This document shows positions 19,957-29,370 of a DNA stretch of 64,000 nucleotides, piece by piece. Source of the stretch: CAIMUS01 sp963708455 (GTDB lineage: Bacteria; Pseudomonadota; Gammaproteobacteria; Competibacterales; Competibacteraceae); assembly GCA_963708455.1 (NCBI GenBank), contig CAVPSQ010000001.1, positions 62,001 to 126,000 on the forward strand. Direction: 5' to 3'. The translations under genes and the position numbers were made by a program. The stretch's first letter is position 1, and each line of letters begins with the position of its first letter. The notes under the pieces were generated by a model that did no database searches, was not told the DNA's origin, and saw only the letters and a program-made list of their open reading frames with translations.

Positions 19957-20472
19957 GTGGCGGACGCTTCTTCACCTATCATTCTGGCCGATACCTCCGT
20001 GCTGATCAATTTTCTGGCGGTCGATCGCCTGGATCTGATCGAGCGGCATGGAAGCCGGTTTATGATTACCGATCATGTCGGCCAGGAAGTGCTGGCGCAT
20101 TATGCAGAGCAGTTTGCCCGTCTCCAGAACGCGCTGACCCAGGGCATTCTGGAGCCAATTTCCGTTACTGCTCGGGAAGAGGTTGAAACCTTTGCCCAGC
20201 TGACAGGTACCGGCCGCCTCGGCCATGGTGAATGCTCAGCTATCGCGGTAGCCGCCCATCGCGGTTATACCTTGGCCATCGATGACAAACGCGCCCGCAA
20301 GCAAGCGCTGGCTCTCCGTTCCACCCTTCAGGTCATCGCCACCCAGGACCTGATGCTGTCGATGATTAAAACCGGTCTTCTCAGCGCGAACGATGCCGAT
20401 ACCATCAAAAACGAGTGGGAAACACGGTACCGATTCAAGCTCGCGTTCAATAGCTTTGACGACCTTCTCTAG
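19957..20472 (+). CDS. PIN-like domain protein, predicted toxin partner of the XRE-ImmA protein
   Basis: The 171-residue protein starts at a GTG at 19957, 15 bases after the upstream stop. It has the PIN/DUF3368-type acidic motifs: ILADTSVLINF at the N-terminus, an EVLAHY segment, GHGECSAIAVA in the middle and LAIDDKRAR towards the end. PIN proteins are usually metal-dependent ribonucleases. Next to an XRE-ImmA protein it is best read as the toxin of a two-gene stress or defence module. Which member neutralises which is inferred from family behaviour. Confidence 0.85.
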   Translation: MADASSPIILADTSVLINFLAVDRLDLIERHGSRFMITDHVGQEVLAHYAEQFARLQNALTQGILEPISVTAREEVETFAQLTGTGRLGHGECSAIAVAAHRGYTLAIDDKRARKQALALRSTLQVIATQDLMLSMIKTGLLSANDADTIKNEWETRYRFKLAFNSFDDLL

Positions 20473-20709
20473 GGTCTATGGATCTCAGTCCGCTATGGTA
20501 GGAGCACTGTCAACAGTAAAGTTACCCTGATAACGGGTCGGTTTCCAGGCGGCATCGACCAGCTCGGCGACGCGCTGGACTTGCTCCAGGCGTCGTTGGG
20601 GTTTCGGTAGCAGCGGTACGAAAAATGGTACTAAGACGTCCAGTTTACTGGACGGCCTGGCGGGCAATAAGATAGCCTATGGTGCATGGAAACCCCTGAA
20701 GAGCTAATA
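20473..20709. other. Spacer between the PIN gene and IS630
   Basis: About 240 bases with no confident gene. The minus strand at 20485-20667 has a short open frame, ending NFTVDSAPTIAD, with host-like composition. It may be the tail of a gene destroyed by the IS630 insertion, but I do not recognise it. Confidence 0.3.
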
Positions 20710-20732
20710 CCAAATATTAGTAAAATATTACT

Positions 20733-21323
20733 TTAAGTAGTATCTTGTTTCATACCAATTTTTTGAAGGGCATCGAAGATAAACTTCCTGCTAGTTAATG
20801 AGGCAAAGAACGCTTTTGACTTGGATGAAAAAAGCTGTTTTAGCTTCTCTTTTAAGACATCCAGATTAGGAAAAATCTGATTAGCAATTTCCCCTTTAGC
20901 CCATTCCCATAACTGCTCAGATGAGTTTACTTGGGGGCTGTACGGAGGTTGATAAAGTAGCATCACATTATCCGGCATCACCAAGTCATTCGAACAGTGG
21001 AAGCGCGCATTATCGGTTTGAAGGATGTGAAAATCGTCCGGGTACTGTTGTGAAAAATTATTGAGAAATTGCTGAAAATTTTCAGTATTAACCCGATCAT
21101 ACTCTTGAATCATGCACTCACCAGTCAACGGTTCCACCGCGCCGTATAGATAGAACGCTTTAAAGAGCCATTGCACCTTAACCAGTGGTTTGACTTTCTT
21201 CAGGGTAATCCGCCGCCGCGTGATGGTCTTCAGGCCAAACCGACTTTCGTCCTGGGTCCAATAACGAATCTTTGAATATCTTTCTAAACAAATGCTTGCA
21301 ATTTCATTTAGGCTAGCCGGCAC
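20733..21323 (-). CDS. IS630 transposase, downstream frame (DDE part)
   Basis: The 196-residue frame has the DDE catalytic core. The first Asp is in WTQDESRFGL, the second in ILQTDNARFHCS, and the Glu in YQPPYSPQVNSSEQLW. It begins with a weak GTG immediately after the A9 run of the upstream frame. Translation through -1 slippage would join DDFKKK to IVPASLNEIAS and give a transposase of about 355 residues, the usual size for the family. Confidence 0.87.
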   Translation of the reverse strand: MPASLNEIASICLERYSKIRYWTQDESRFGLKTITRRRITLKKVKPLVKVQWLFKAFYLYGAVEPLTGECMIQEYDRVNTENFQQFLNNFSQQYPDDFHILQTDNARFHCSNDLVMPDNVMLLYQPPYSPQVNSSEQLWEWAKGEIANQIFPNLDVLKEKLKQLFSSKSKAFFASLTSRKFIFDALQKIGMKQDTT

Positions 21324-21805
21324 GATTTTTTTTTAAAGTCATCAACAGCGTCCGGATCGTAATCAACCGCATACGGTCGAGGCACTTTGAGGTCGGCCTT
21401 GAGCCGGTATTTGACGGTCCCGAAAACAGTTGAATAAGGTACATCCAATCCATGCGTTTCTTTGAGCCAAACTTGGATAGCTTTGTAACTGGCAAACCCC
21501 TCGGGTTGGGCAAGTTTTTCTTTTAATTGCCATTTGATTTCCACCGGTATAGAGGGTGCTAAATTGCCACCTCGATAATTTAGATGGAGTAAACTGTTTA
21601 ATCCTCGGGTACGGTAGATGTTGATCCATTGCCCGATAGCAACCTGACTCCGGTTCAACAATTTCCCCAACGCTTGCCGAGTCTTGGCTTGGCCTGTTTT
21701 GTACCAGTATAGAAACTGTAATCGTTCACGTTTGCGGACATCTTTCTCTTGCTTGAGTAAAGCTTCTAGGGTTTCTGGTGACTCTATCACTTCAAATTTA
21801 AACAC
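21308..21805 (-). CDS. IS630 transposase, upstream frame (HTH part)
   Basis: This 165-residue product holds the paired helix-turn-helix region of an IS630 transposase. Repeated HTH helices surround GKLLNRSQVAIGQWINIYR, and the linker helix ends at DYDPDAVDDFKKK. The frame stops just after a run of nine A (minus strand; 21326-21334 on plus), where a -1 shift leads into the catalytic frame. This is typical of IS630 elements that make the full transposase by programmed frameshifting. Confidence 0.85.
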   Translation of the reverse strand: MFKFEVIESPETLEALLKQEKDVRKRERLQFLYWYKTGQAKTRQALGKLLNRSQVAIGQWINIYRTRGLNSLLHLNYRGGNLAPSIPVEIKWQLKEKLAQPEGFASYKAIQVWLKETHGLDVPYSTVFGTVKYRLKADLKVPRPYAVDYDPDAVDDFKKKSCRLA

Positions 21806-21983
21806 TCGGCATATGTTTTTTCCTCCACATTAAATAATTTTATAATACACTATTTTAGTAGTATTTGGTATAAAAAAGTAATTGACATTCGCATTTTGTG
21901 CGACAGAGCACAGTGCAGTTGCGCTGTAGACATTGCGGCACCCAAAAAGAGAGTGCCTGTATTGGGCAGGCGCTGATCTGATT

Positions 21984-23721
21984 GTAACCGTTTAGCCCCC
22001 TACTACATGTACCCACCCTGGAGGGGTTGCCAGCAGGGGGCGGTTTGGCTATCTTATCGCACCCGTGAACTGGTTATCGTGTTCGTGAGTTGAGTTAGTG
22101 TACCTGAGCGACTTTGATCTTCAGCAGTTCGATGCGCACAAGCTGACGGCGTTACCGGCAAGGCAGAAAGATGCCCTGCTGGTGAAGTTGCTGTGGGATT
22201 TAAAAGACGCGCGGGAGCGGCTCAAGGCGAACTCCCAGACCCGTTCCCGGCCTCCTCGCAGTGACCCGCCGTGGCACCGCCACGACCTCGCCGGTGAGGA
22301 ATTGGAAGCGGCCAAGGAAGAGGGCGGTGAGATGGAGTCTGAAGCGGAAGTCAGCGCCGCGAGCCCGGCGGCGGAGGCGGAGCCCAGCGAGGTCGCAGCG
22401 CCAGCCGTGAGGACGACACCGGCGAGCACAGCAGACGCGATGCCCAAGAAAGCGGGGCGTCAGGTCGGCGCGCCGGGCCAGAGCCGGCAGGTGAGTTTAC
22501 CGGTGAGTGCGACGATGAACCCTGCGCCGGAGAGTTGCGCCTGCTGTGGTCAGGCGCTGGAACCTACCGAGTTTATCGCCCGCGGCGGGTTGTATGTCCT
22601 GGAGATTGAGACGGATCCGGGGGCGGGCTTGCGCGGCCTACAGGTGCGCCATGAGAAGCATCGCTACGGTGAGATTACCTGTAGTTGCGGGCATATCAAC
22701 CGCCGCGAGCCCGGCCGTTGCCCTACCGATCCCTTGTGGACCGTCGGACTGACGGAATGGCATCTGGTGGGACCGCTGTGGGTGAGCCTGCGGGTGTGCT
22801 TATCGCACCGCCTGCACCTGTCACGGCGGCGAATTCAAGAATTGCTGCGGGATTGGCTGGGGATCGAGCTCAGCACCCGCACGATTAATCAATGTCTTCA
22901 TGAAGCCGGTCGGGCCGTTGAGCCGATCGAAGAGCAGTTAGTGGAAGAACTGCAGCAGGCCACGCTGGCCTACGCCGACGAGACGCCGTGGAAAGAATGG
23001 GGTCGGTTACTGTGGCTGTGGGTGATTATCACCCCGACGATCTGCCTGTACTTCATTGGTTATCGCAGCAACGAGATCCTGGTCAATGTCTTTGGCGAGG
23101 GCTTGGTCGGCTGGCTGATGAGTGATGGCTACCAGGTCTACCGCCGGTTCCGGCAGCGGTTGCGCTGTTGGGCGCACCTGCTGCGCAAGGCAGAGGGACT
23201 CAAACAAAGCCTCAATGCCGAGGCGCGGGCCTTTGGGCAGGCCACCCACGAGTTGCTCAGCGACCTGATGACCGCGATTTACCAGGCGCGCGAAGGTCCA
23301 CCGGTGGACCTGACCCCGCTCTTCCACGACCGGTTGGATGCCTTCCGCCGATTATGCGAACAGCATCGGGACTCGGCCCATGAGAAGACCCGCGCGCTAG
23401 CGCGCGAGTTTCTCAACAACTGGGAGGCGGTCTGGATCGTCGTGGCCCATCCCTATCTGCCGTTGACCAACAACGAAGCCGAGCGGGCCTTGCGGCACTG
23501 GGTCATCGCCCGCCTCGTCAGCCAAGGGACCCGCACTGAGCAGGGGAGCCGTGCCTTCGCCTTGTTGGCCAGTGTCATCGACACCTGCCGCCGCCGCCAC
23601 CTGCTGCCCTGGCCCTATTTGGCGCAAGTCATCGCCGAGCGGCGCAAAGGCAACCCCGCGCCCCCATTACCGGCTGCTGCCTAATTTGGGATGATGGCAA
23701 TCGAGGGGGCTAAACGGTTAC
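21984..23721 (+). mobile_element. IS66-family element, 1,738 bp, with 8-bp target duplication
   Basis: Perfect 18-base terminal inverted repeats start GTAACCGTTTAGCCCCCT at 21984 and end at 23721. The 8-base duplication ATCTGATT is present at 21976-21983 and 23722-23729, as expected for IS66. Only the main transposase is present; the accessory tnpA/tnpB genes of classic IS66 elements are absent, as in the single-gene subgroup. Confidence 0.93.
22098..23684 (+). CDS. IS66-family transposase (TnpC type)
   Basis: The 528-residue protein starts at GTG 22098. It has an N-terminal coiled helix, an Ala/Glu-rich linker, and a zinc-binding segment (CACCGQ then TCSCGHINR). The DDE core follows with ADETPWKEWG, MSDGYQVYRRF and LTNNEAERALRHWV. 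The last motif carries the catalytic Glu and is diagnostic of IS66. It is complete and probably functional. Confidence 0.93.
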   Translation: MYLSDFDLQQFDAHKLTALPARQKDALLVKLLWDLKDARERLKANSQTRSRPPRSDPPWHRHDLAGEELEAAKEEGGEMESEAEVSAASPAAEAEPSEVAAPAVRTTPASTADAMPKKAGRQVGAPGQSRQVSLPVSATMNPAPESCACCGQALEPTEFIARGGLYVLEIETDPGAGLRGLQVRHEKHRYGEITCSCGHINRREPGRCPTDPLWTVGLTEWHLVGPLWVSLRVCLSHRLHLSRRRIQELLRDWLGIELSTRTINQCLHEAGRAVEPIEEQLVEELQQATLAYADETPWKEWGRLLWLWVIITPTICLYFIGYRSNEILVNVFGEGLVGWLMSDGYQVYRRFRQRLRCWAHLLRKAEGLKQSLNAEARAFGQATHELLSDLMTAIYQAREGPPVDLTPLFHDRLDAFRRLCEQHRDSAHEKTRALAREFLNNWEAVWIVVAHPYLPLTNNEAERALRHWVIARLVSQGTRTEQGSRAFALLASVIDTCRRRHLLPWPYLAQVIAERRKGNPAPPLPAAA

Positions 23722-23752
23722 ATCTGATTTGCTCTGGGGGAGTCGAGCTGCC

Positions 23753-24838
23753 ATGAACGAAATCCGTATCGCAATCGTTGGAGTGGGCAACTGCGCGTCC
23801 GCCCTTGTCCAGGGAATAGAGTACTACCGGCGGAACCCGGACGATTCACTTGGCCTCATGTATCGGGATGTGGGAGGGTATCGGGTTTCGGACATCTGGG
23901 TCGTCGCCGCCTTCGACGTGGATCGCCGAAAGGTAGGCTATCCCCTTGAGGAGGCGATTCTAGCTCCGCCTAACTGCATCCGTCCCATCTGTCCAGATCT
24001 CGACCCCACGGGGGTGACGGTCAGGATGGGGCCGGTTCTCGACGGCTGTGCCTCCCATATGGAGGGCTACCCCGAGAATCGCGCTTTTCGCGTGGCCTCA
24101 CTCCCGCCCGTCGATGTGGCGCAGGTCCTCCTGGAAACGCGCGCCGAGATCCTTGTAAGCTACCTTCCCGTGGGCAGCGAAGAGGCGAGCCGCCACTATG
24201 CTCAGTGCTGTCTGGAGGCCGGTGTTTCTCTCGTTAACTGTATGCCCGCCTTCATCGTGTCGGACCCATCCTGGGCTGAGCGGTTTCGCGTGGCCCGAAT
24301 TCCCTGCGTTGGCGACGATGTTAAGAGCCAAGTAGGCGCAACTATCCTTCACCGAGTTCTCGCACGCCTTTTCGAGGAACGGGGTGCTCGGTTGGGGCGC
24401 ACCTACCAGCTCAACACCGGCGGCAACACCGATTTCCTAAACATGCTGGACAGGAGCCGCCTGATCTCCAAGAAGGTCAGCAAGACCGAGGCGGTTCAGG
24501 TTGCCCTGCTGGAGCGGCTAGAGGACGGGAACATTCACATCGGTCCCTCCGACTACATTCCCTGGCTGCAGGACAACAAGATCTGTTTCCTTCGGCTCGA
24601 GGCCAAGGGGTTCGGCGGAGCGCCCATCGAATTCGAAGCGAGGCTGTCCGTTCAGGACTCGCCTAACTCGGCCGGGGTGGCCGTGGACGCAATTCGGGTG
24701 TGTAAAATCGCTCGGGATCGCTCCGACGGCGGCCCGTTGCTGCCGATCTCCGCGTACGCGATGAAGCATCCGCCCGTGCAGATGCACGAAGCCGAAGCCC
24801 GTGCTGCCATCCAGGCCTACCTCTCGGGCCAGCCCTGA
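23753..24838 (+). CDS. ino1: myo-Inositol-1-phosphate synthase
   Basis: The 361-residue protein begins MNEIRIAIVGVGNCASALVQ at 23753, a Rossmann NAD-binding start. It contains the family motifs GVSLVNCMPAFI, GDDVKSQVGATI and LNTGGNTDFLNM. The last is the conserved phosphate- and substrate-binding region. Its length and motifs fit the prokaryotic type of the enzyme. The reaction converts glucose 6-phosphate to inositol 1-phosphate with bound NAD. Its immediate upstream region was replaced by IS66, whose target duplication ends 23 bases before the ATG, so its own promoter may be lost. No inositol pathway gene is adjacent. It may once have belonged with the biosynthetic genes at 35.7-44.7 kb; that is inference. 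Confidence 0.93.
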   Translation: MNEIRIAIVGVGNCASALVQGIEYYRRNPDDSLGLMYRDVGGYRVSDIWVVAAFDVDRRKVGYPLEEAILAPPNCIRPICPDLDPTGVTVRMGPVLDGCASHMEGYPENRAFRVASLPPVDVAQVLLETRAEILVSYLPVGSEEASRHYAQCCLEAGVSLVNCMPAFIVSDPSWAERFRVARIPCVGDDVKSQVGATILHRVLARLFEERGARLGRTYQLNTGGNTDFLNMLDRSRLISKKVSKTEAVQVALLERLEDGNIHIGPSDYIPWLQDNKICFLRLEAKGFGGAPIEFEARLSVQDSPNSAGVAVDAIRVCKIARDRSDGGPLLPISAYAMKHPPVQMHEAEARAAIQAYLSGQP

Positions 24839-25021
24839 TGCTTCCAGGCAAGAGGCGCTGAAGCGACATGTCCTGGCCGTCGCGGATGCGGCCTCCGGGG
24901 ATGGGGCTCAATTATTGGGGTTATCGCAGACTCATGTCGTGGTTGCAATCCAACTGAACCAGTTGGTACGACGTGCCGAATAACCATATAGTGGACCCCA
25001 ATTTCCAGACAATCATTTAAG

Positions 25022-25345
25022 ATGGGAGCCGGTGAGAAATCGGGGTTTATTGTGAGTGAGAAGAAACGCAAAATTTTCAGTGGTGAGTTCAAGGCAAAGA
25101 TTGCGCTTGAGGCGATTCGGGGCCTCAAGACGGTCAATGAAATTGCCCAGAATTTTGGCGTACATCCGACGCAAGTCGGGCTGTGGAAGAAGGAGTTGCA
25201 AGAGCAGGCGGCCAGCCTGTTCGAAGTCAAGCGTGGCGCCCAGCCGGTGGATCCGTCCGCCACCCCGGAGAGGCTCTACTCTGAGATAGGGCGGCTGAAG
25301 ATGGAATTAGACTGGTTGAAAAAAAAGTCCGGGATCAGCCCCTAG
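25022..25345 (+). CDS. IS3-family OrfA
   Basis: The 107-residue protein has an N-terminal helix-turn-helix (SGEFKAKIALEAIRGLKTVN, then HPTQVGLWKKELQ) and a leucine-zipper-like C-terminus. It ends at WLKKKSGISP, over an eight-base A run. IS3 elements use a -1 shift at such a site to fuse OrfA with OrfB, and the -1 frame here indeed continues into the OrfB sequence. A GTG at 25052 is an alternative start. Confidence 0.85.
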   Translation: MGAGEKSGFIVSEKKRKIFSGEFKAKIALEAIRGLKTVNEIAQNFGVHPTQVGLWKKELQEQAASLFEVKRGAQPVDPSATPERLYSEIGRLKMELDWLKKKSGISP

Positions 25346-26023
25346 ACGACCGCAAGCGCTGGGTCGACGAGCAAGACCCGTTGGCGCTGAGTCGGCGATG
25401 CGCACTGGCGGGCATGGCCCGTTCCACGATCTACGCGCCCCGCCGCGGGGCGGAGCTGGGCCCGGACCCAGAGGAACTGGCGCGGCTGGATCTGATTGAT
25501 GCCGAATACACGCGGCGTCCGTTCTACGGCAGCCGTAAGATAACGGTCTATCTGCGTGGCCTGGGCTATCCGGTCAACCGCAAGCGGGTCCAGCGACTGA
25601 TGGGAATACTGGGGTTGGCGGGCATGGCGCCAGGGTCGAACACCAGCCGCCCGCACCCCCAACACCAGGTCTATCCGTACCGGCTGCGAGGGGTGGAGAT
25701 GGAGCGCCCGAACCAGGTCTAGAGCACCGACATCACGTACCTCCGGCTGGCACGCGGGTTCGTGTACCTGGTAGCCGTGATCGACGGGTACTCGCGCCAA
25801 GTGCTGGCTTGGCGGGTCTCCAATACGCTGGACAGCGGGTTCTGCGTGGATTGCTTGGAGCAGGCCTTACAGGTTTACGGTACCCCTGAAATCTTCAACA
25901 GCGATCAAGGGTGCCAGTTTACCTCAGAGACCTTCACTGAGATTCTCAAGGTGCAGGGCATCGCCATCAGCAGGGACGGGCGTGGGCGGGCGTTGGACAA
26001 GGCGTATGTTTCATACTGCACCT

Positions 26024-28148
26024 CTATCGTACACTCGAACACAACTGGGTGGAGGAGCCGACAACCTCGGGCGCCGGGGGCGCTGAGACGGTGGCGGACG
26101 CCGGGTCCGGTTTTTGGCGATGGCGCTGATTCTGGTACTTCAGTGGCGTGTTCTCGCCGGGATCTGCGTAGAGGAATTCGGGTTTATCCGAGTAGCGATA
26201 GGCGACCAGCCGGCCCTGGCGGCGCCAGCGCTGGACGGTGGCGGGGTGAATACCCAATCGCTCGGCGAGTTCATCCTGGGTGAGCAAGCCCCGCTGGCGC
26301 AGCCGCCGATAGCGGCTTGGCAGCCCATACGCTCGGCGAAGGCGGGCAACCATCTGGGCATGCAACGCACGGCCCGTGCCGGAGTGGTGGTGTTGCGCAT
26401 TGAGCCGCTCGGCCACCTGGGCATCGGTGTAGTCCTCCAGCAGGCGGTCAATCTCAATGATGAGCGCCGGATCCGGTGAGGTGCAGCTGCCAGTTATTTT
26501 TTGGCAACGGCAAGCTCAGCGTCTGGGTCCGACCGGTCTTGAAGCGCAGCTGGACGTTGACCTGGCGATCCTTGAGCAAGGTGACATCCTCGATCAGCAG
26601 CCGCACCAAGCGCTTACGCTCCCGCGCCGGGGTGTGAGGATCCTGCCACAGGCGAGGAAAGTCCTGGGCCAAGGCCCGAATGCGGACTCGTTGCTCCTCA
26701 TCCAGACAGCGCCGGTCGGCCTGGCGATAGCGCTCGTAGTCCTGCTGGGCCGCCTCCAGGGCGCGCAGCTTATCGTTCCAATCGGCCTCCAGGGTATCGG
26801 CCACCAAGCGATGGTCGGGATCGACCCGTAGATAGCGCCGCCGGGCCAAGTCGGCCTCGTAACGCGCCCGCTCGACCTGTTGATGGCGCAGCGCGTCGGC
26901 TTCGTCCAAGCGCGCCTGGAGCTCCTGCTCGACCGCCAGGGTCACTTCCAGACTCATCGGTGTCAGACTCGCCAACAACGCGTGTCCGACCGCCGCGTCG
27001 ATGGCTGCCCCGGCCAGGGACTGACAAATCGGCTGGGCGTGCTCGATGCCCTCAGCCTGGCAGACATAATGCGGTACTTGCTCCTGGCCCAAGGTCTTGT
27101 AGCGCACGGTCATCCGCCGTCCGCACCGGGCGCACAGCACGATCCCCTGCAACAGGGCCGGTCCCTCTCGTGCCGGTCCATGGCGACGGTCCTGGCCGTG
27201 GGCGGCGGCGTTGTCCAGCAGCCGCTGTTGGTTGGCCTCGAAGGTCTCCCAATCGAGGTAGCCCCCATGGTGATTCGGGATCAGCACCTGCCACTGCTCG
27301 CGCGGCAGCCGCGCGGACAGCGTCTGTCCGTCGGGGGTGTGGCGGGTCCGAGACCGGCCGAAAGCAAACGCCCCGGCATAGCGCGGATTGTGCAGTGCCC
27401 GCAGCACCTGGGAATGCTCCAGTTCGGTCCAGACCACCTCGCCCTGACCGGGTCCCGGCAGATGGCGTCGACGCGGGAACTTCAGCCCTTGGCGGCGGAA
27501 GGCCTTGACCGTGGCGGTAGCCGAGCCGCTGCGGGCGAAGGTGTCGAACACCGTCCGCAACGCGGCCTGGACCTGCCGATCCGGATCGAGTGCGACCGTG
27601 CCCTGCTCGTCGTAGACCAGCCCGATTGGCAGCCGCATCGCCAGTTCGCCCCGCCGGGCCTTGTTACGGATACCGCCCTGCAGGCGCGCATGCAAGACAT
27701 GCAGCTCCGCCTCGCTCATGGTGCCCTTCAAGCCCAGCAACAGACGGTCGTTGAAGTGACTCGGATCGTAGATTCCGTCTTCGTCCAGGATCAGCGTGTC
27801 GGTCAGCGCACAGATCTCCAGTAGCCGGTGCCAATCGGTGGAGTTACGCGCCAAGCGCGAGACCTCCAAGCCCATCACGATCCCCGCCCGTCCCATGCCG
27901 ACCTCGGCCACCAACTGCTGAAAGCCGCTGCGGTCGCGCTCGGCACCGGATTTACCCAGATCGCTGTCGATCACTTGAATCCGCTCCAGTGGCCACCCCA
28001 ACGCCACCGCGCGATGGCGCAGCGCGTACTGGCGCTCGGTGCTCTCGGTGTTCTCCATGACTTGGCGGAGCGTCGATTGACGGATGTACAAATAGGCATC
28101 CCGCTTGAGATGGGCTGGCGTAATCTTCTGGGCCGTTTCAGTCGTCAT
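26024..28148 (-). pseudogene. Large serine recombinase gene with a frameshift near its 3' end
   Basis: The main frame (26454-28148, 564 residues) has the resolvase N-terminal domain with the catalytic Ser in YLYIRQST, the motif LEVSRLARN and the DEDGIYDP segment. A recombinase domain, a zinc ribbon (CARCGRRMTVRY) and a long coiled coil follow. It ends at LTGSGAHH because of a one-base slip near 26470. Another frame continues with PDPALIIEIDRLLEDYTDAQ, then an HTH (LTQDELAERLGIHPATVQRW), to 26024. Homologues usually carry this tail in one piece. Catalytic parts are intact, so the truncated protein may still work; an assembly error is possible. Confidence 0.85.
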
Positions 28149-28386
28149 GATCGACCTCCTGCTGTGCCGCCAGCACCAGGCTGGCTAGAACTTGGATCAG
28201 CTGGGCATCGGCCGTAGTCGACCGCCGTGGCGGCGTGCCGGCGGACGTCGCGTGAACCGCCCGGCGCGGTTCGCCACCGGCTTGGCACCACGCCCACATG
28301 CCGCCGCGTAGGAACAGCGCCCAACCCCATCCCCGCAGTGGCGAAGCGCCCAAGACGCCGGCCCGCAGCCGCTCGTAGTGCTGCAC
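28138..28386 (-). CDS. Small protein encoded just upstream of the serine recombinase
   Basis: The reading frame beginning VQHYERLRAGVLGASPLRG (GTG at 28386) ends with a TGA at 28138 that overlaps the recombinase start, so the two are translationally coupled. A short frame of this kind, with YERLR near the start and an Ala/Pro-rich end, commonly sits between the HTH gene and the recombinase in such elements. The frame is open further upstream, so the true start may be earlier and overlap the HTH gene. No function is known. Confidence 0.6.
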   Translation of the reverse strand: MQHYERLRAGVLGASPLRGWGWALFLRGGMWAWCQAGGEPRRAVHATSAGTPPRRSTTADAQLIQVLASLVLAAQQEVDHDD

Positions 28387-28409
28387 GAGGTCCTCGGCCA
28401 GCGGAGCCG

Positions 28410-28880
28410 CTAGCGGGTTGGCCCCCCTTTTTGGGGTCGGCGCGCCAGAGTCCGCTCGATGCTGCGCGGATGGACCGACACCTGTAACCGCTGCGCCAAG
28501 CGCTCGGCCAGGGTCTGCGAGGACAACTGCGGCTCCTCGGCCAGCCACCCCTGGATCGCCGCCATCACGGCCGGCGTCAATTTGTGGCCCCGCTTGGGAC
28601 CCCGCTTGCGCGCCACCAGTCCGCTCAAGCCGTGTTGCTCGAAGGCCCGTTGGGCGTGGTAAAACGACAGCCGCGAAAACCCAAACACCGCCGCCGCCTG
28701 CACCACCGTCCAGCCCTCGACCTGGACGCGGCGCAACATTTCGTACTTGACCTGGAGCTGGTCGTGCGGATCGAAAAACGCCTGCTGTTGAAACAGCGTG
28801 TCGCGCACCCGCTGAGGGTGATGATGGAACGTGCCGTTGGCTTTCAGCGTCTGCGCCTTGAGGCAACTCGGCTTGGACAT
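28410..28880 (-). CDS. Helix-turn-helix protein of the serine-recombinase element
   Basis: The 156-residue protein contains an HTH of transposase type: VEGWTVVQAAAVFGFSRLSF, followed by an arginine/lysine-rich KRGPKRGHKL segment and a second HTH with LSSQTLAERLAQRL. It probably binds element DNA. The end RRPQKGGPTR lies on runs of A and G, where an indel could change the frame. It starts about 210 bases downstream of the DUF5372-like gene on the same strand. Confidence 0.75.
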   Translation of the reverse strand: MSKPSCLKAQTLKANGTFHHHPQRVRDTLFQQQAFFDPHDQLQVKYEMLRRVQVEGWTVVQAAAVFGFSRLSFYHAQRAFEQHGLSGLVARKRGPKRGHKLTPAVMAAIQGWLAEEPQLSSQTLAERLAQRLQVSVHPRSIERTLARRPQKGGPTR

Positions 28881-28890
28881 GGACTGACTC

Positions 28891-29031
28891 CTGTGTTAAC
28901 TCTATTTTGCTAATAGAGTGACTGGCGCAACCACTCAATAACGCTAAGTATATGTTGTGAAATTGAATTATCAAGTCGTCAAGCCAAGATCGCCGCGAGC
29001 CCTGCTGGCCGTTTGGCAGAATAAAGTTAAC
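28891..29031. repeat. Inverted repeat pair upstream of the HTH gene
   Basis: TGTGTTAACTCTATTTTG near 28891 is the imperfect inverted copy of AGAATAAAGTTAACACA ending near 29031. The pair brackets about 105 bases without a convincing gene. The right arm ends about 60 bases from the DUF5372 stop. It could be a promoter/operator region of the element or a small inserted repeat. Confidence 0.45.
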
Positions 29032-29093
29032 ACAGACGACATAATTCCCTTTACAGCTCGCGGCCCTCGTCCGGCTCGCGCCGGCCCGGCCAT

Positions 29094-29370
29094 TCATCGC
29101 TCCAACCCCTGGATCAGTTGCACTACCGCCCACAAATCGGCCGGGCGAAAATAGGCCCGACCCGCGCCGATCACGACAAACGGGTCCGGTTCAGCCAAAT
29201 CAGTCCAGCCAGCCGGTAGCGACTTCAGTTCACCGGCCGCGGTGTGGTAGTAAACTCGGTCTTCGCCCCAGGTTCGGTAACGGTCTACGAGTTCGAAACG
29301 TTGGCCGGCCAGCGGATGGAAAGGATGGGTGACTTGAAAGACTTGTGTCTGAACGTCCCCTACGGGTGTA
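29094..29370 (-). CDS. DUF5372-like small protein (no standard start codon found)
   Basis: The minus strand reads TQVFQVTHPFHPLAGQRFEL, then a WGEDRVYYH segment and SLPAGWTDL, ending at a TGA at 29094-29096. This is the pattern of DUF5372 proteins encoded upstream of serine recombinases. No ATG, GTG or TTG is in frame before the conserved block, since the sequence runs directly into the IS3 flank. The gene may use an unusual start, or may have lost its first codons on insertion. Confidence 0.65.

Larger units (their letters stand above)
20710..21868 (-). mobile_element. IS630-family insertion sequence
   Basis: The ends form inverted repeats beginning CCAAATA(T/C)TA(G/C)TAAAATA, each bordered by a TA dinucleotide (20708-20709 and 21869-21870) as expected for IS630/Tc1 elements. 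The interior is AT-rich and carries a transposase in two overlapping frames joined by a nine-base A run. The element is about 1.16 kb and appears complete. Confidence 0.85.

Noticed and set aside
26880..27824. Long plus-strand open frame (314 codons) inside the serine recombinase
   Set aside because: It is antisense to a clear resolvase gene with catalytic motifs; the antisense protein has no motif and is a GC-composition artefact.
28890..29133. N-terminal part of the long minus-strand frame that ends at 28138
   Set aside because: Only the last 80 or so codons resemble a real protein. The upstream part runs through non-coding sequence and through the HTH gene in another frame.
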